A stretch of DNA of 64,000 nt from an uncultured Micrococcaceae bacterium (GTDB lineage Bacteria; Actinomycetota; Actinomycetes; Actinomycetales; Micrococcaceae): positions 705,930 to 769,929 of the forward strand of contig CANNAD010000002.1 in the NCBI GenBank assembly GCA_947502645.1, given 5' to 3'. Shown one piece after another: positions 62,777 through 64,000 of this stretch (position 1 is its first letter; the number at the start of each line of letters is the position of its first letter). Under the pieces are notes generated by a model. The model worked only from the letters and a program-made list of their open reading frames with translations. It was not told the origin of the DNA and did not search any database. Made by a program: the position numbers and the translations under genes.

Positions 62777-64000
62777 TTGACACCCCCACGCCTCACCCGT
62801 TCCCTGGCCGTAGCCCTAGCATCTGGCTCACTCGTGCTCACCGGTATGGTCGCCGCGTCCGCCACAGCACCAACCATCCCACCGTCCAGCACCGAGAGCG
62901 CGAGCAGCCCGGCGGCAACTCCCACGGCCACTCCGGAACCCGCAGCGCCTACCTCGACGCTCCCCAGCCCGGTCGTCGAGCCAGCTGAAGAAACGCCGAC
63001 GCCGAGCACCGAAACAGCAGCTGCCCCGGAATCCACGTCAAATATTCCGGATTTTGGCGAGCATGGTGCCTACATGGGTCAGGGACTCAAGAAAATTCGT
63101 GCCGGTTTGAGCCCTCAGACCGATATTGGGCCAGCAGCACTCGACCGGAAACTCGAGTCATTAACCGTGGAACCAATGTTCGGCAACTGGCGCCCACCGG
63201 GAATTCAGGGAATGGACGTCAGCGCCCACCAACCGACCGTCAACTGGCAAACCCAGTGGAACATGGGCTCAAGGTTCGCCTACGTCAAAGCCACAGAGGG
63301 TACTTACTACAAGAGCGCGACCTTCACGAAACAGTATTCAGGGAGTGCCGCTACCGGCATGTTGCGGGGTGCATACCATTTCGCCAACCCTGCCTGGTCA
63401 TCCGGAACAGAGCAGGCGAACTACTTCATAAATAATGGTGGCGGTTGGCCCGCTGACGGCAAAACGCTGCCGCCCCTCCTCGATATGGAGTGGAACCCTT
63501 ACGACGGCAACAGCTGCTACAACAAAACGCCCTCACAGCTCATCAACTGGGTCCGAGACTTTTCGAACACCATGAAAGCACGTACCGGTCGGACGCCCAT
63601 GATCTACACCGCGACGTCGTGGTGGAAAGAGTGCATGGGCAATACCAGCGCGTTCGCTGCTGATCACGCTCTTCACCTAGCCGCGTACAACGAAGTGGGC
63701 GCAGGAACTCTGCCGGCAGGATGGAAGTTCCACAGCGTCTGGCAGTACAGCAGCACCGGTCCGTTCGCCGGAGACTCCAACGTTTGGAACGGCACAATGG
63801 AAGCCTTGCGAACGTTTGCCAGGAACGCGACGTCGGGATCGACGGCAACCGCAGCCGTTGACAGCCGGTGGAAGGCCACAGGTGGTTCTGCTGGTCCGCT
63901 CGGATCAAAAGTTGGATCCCTCGTCTGCGGCAAACGCAACAACGGCTGCGCCCAATCATTCGAAAACGGCGCCATCCACTACACCCCCACCACAGGCGCC
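62777..64000 (+). CDS. Secreted GH25 lysozyme with LGFP repeat (partial)
   Basis: The first 408 codons of a gene cut by the right edge. It starts at TTG 62777 with GGAGA six bases upstream. A signal peptide (RLTRSLAVALASGSLVLTGMVAASA) is followed by a Ser/Thr/Pro/Ala-rich linker to about residue 85. The GH25 domain begins GIQGMDVSAHQPTVNW (D147) and includes LLDMEWNPYDG with the D-x-E pair (D236, E238) of family 25 muramidases. After it, DSRWKATGGSAGPLGSKVGS begins an LGFP repeat, a cell-wall-binding module of actinobacteria. It probably remodels peptidoglycan in the wall. Divergent from the tad operon. Confidence 0.9.
   Translation, partial: MTPPRLTRSLAVALASGSLVLTGMVAASATAPTIPPSSTESASSPAATPTATPEPAAPTSTLPSPVVEPAEETPTPSTETAAAPESTSNIPDFGEHGAYMGQGLKKIRAGLSPQTDIGPAALDRKLESLTVEPMFGNWRPPGIQGMDVSAHQPTVNWQTQWNMGSRFAYVKATEGTYYKSATFTKQYSGSAATGMLRGAYHFANPAWSSGTEQANYFINNGGGWPADGKTLPPLLDMEWNPYDGNSCYNKTPSQLINWVRDFSNTMKARTGRTPMIYTATSWWKECMGNTSAFAADHALHLAAYNEVGAGTLPAGWKFHSVWQYSSTGPFAGDSNVWNGTMEALRTFARNATSGSTATAAVDSRWKATGGSAGPLGSKVGSLVCGKRNNGCAQSFENGAIHYTPTTGA

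Noticed and set aside
62608..62988. 126-codon plus-strand frame across the GH25 promoter
   Set aside because: It overlaps the GH25 gene in another frame. The frame from TTG 62777 has a Shine-Dalgarno, a signal peptide and the GH25 domain.

Overview
This window is a chromosomal stretch from a moderately high-GC actinobacterium, most likely a member of the Micrococcaceae (Arthrobacter-like). The placement rests on several independent signs: a Kgd-type fused 2-oxoglutarate enzyme, a SigR/RsrA pair with its own promoter, a GuaB1-type GMP reductase, a HisN-type histidinol phosphatase, a Rho with a large Arg/Asn-rich insert, the 24-residue ribosomal protein bS22, many GTG/TTG starts, and a tmRNA tag ending in ...TDFALAA. 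I see no phage, insertion sequence, CRISPR array or defence island. It reads as conserved housekeeping chromosome plus a few lineage-specific operons.

Layout. 0-3.3 kb: a cut-off CapD-like membrane dehydratase (minus), then a plus-strand operon of two GT2 glycosyltransferases and a sugar-nucleotide-type reductase/epimerase, i.e. surface polysaccharide. 3.3-15.1 kb: a minus-strand block running argS-lysA-hom-thrC-thrB, then rho, prfA, prmC and tsaC. It covers lysine/threonine synthesis, transcription termination, and translation release with release-factor methylation. A nested palindromic repeat sits between rho and prfA. 15.25 kb: tRNA-Arg(CCG). 16.1-20.2 kb: a tightly overlapping five-gene MoxR/DUF58/DUF4129 membrane operon, followed by hrpA (20.3-24.1 kb). 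24.1-27.3 kb: HIT hydrolase, rhodanese, PLP enzyme and metallo-beta-lactamase-fold protein. 27.4-30.5 kb: Zur and the ZnuABC zinc importer, with a palindromic operator candidate. 30.6-33 kb: two CNNM/CBS membrane proteins. 33.2-40.3 kb: guaB1, kgd, a degenerate SGNH-hydrolase-like protein and an alcohol-dehydrogenase-like oxidoreductase. 40.4-41.7 kb: bS22, a bidirectional terminator, rsrA-sigR and a perfect SigR-type promoter. 41.8-46.5 kb: DoxX-like protein, aroA, rsgA, hisN, methyltransferase. 46.5-50.6 kb: a manganese ABC importer with its DtxR/MntR regulator, translationally coupled to a pair of CrcB fluoride channels. 50.6-57.8 kb: GCS2-type ligase, tmRNA (ssrA), smpB, an EnvC-like M23 hydrolase, ftsX, ftsE, prfB. 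57.9-62.5 kb: a Tad-type secretion/pilus operon (cpaF, tadB, tadC, a small pilin-like protein, two TadE-like and one TadG-like protein). 62.8 kb to the end: a divergent secreted GH25 lysozyme with an LGFP repeat, cut by the window edge.

How the genes work together. Two metal-homeostasis modules stand out. Zur with ZnuABC handles zinc, and MntR with a Glu-type manganese-binding lipoprotein importer handles manganese; each has a recognisable operator candidate overlapping the likely promoter. Ribosome rescue and release are unusually concentrated here: prfA, prmC, prfB, ssrA, smpB, plus rsgA. FtsEX lies beside the M23 hydrolase it probably controls. No large previously undescribed system is evident. 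The most interesting leads are the nested palindrome between rho and prfA, the SigR promoter with a possible N-terminally extended sigma isoform, the operator/start-codon overlap in the manganese operon, the pseudoenzyme-like SGNH protein coupled to kgd, and the MoxR-DUF58 operon without an obvious effector enzyme.
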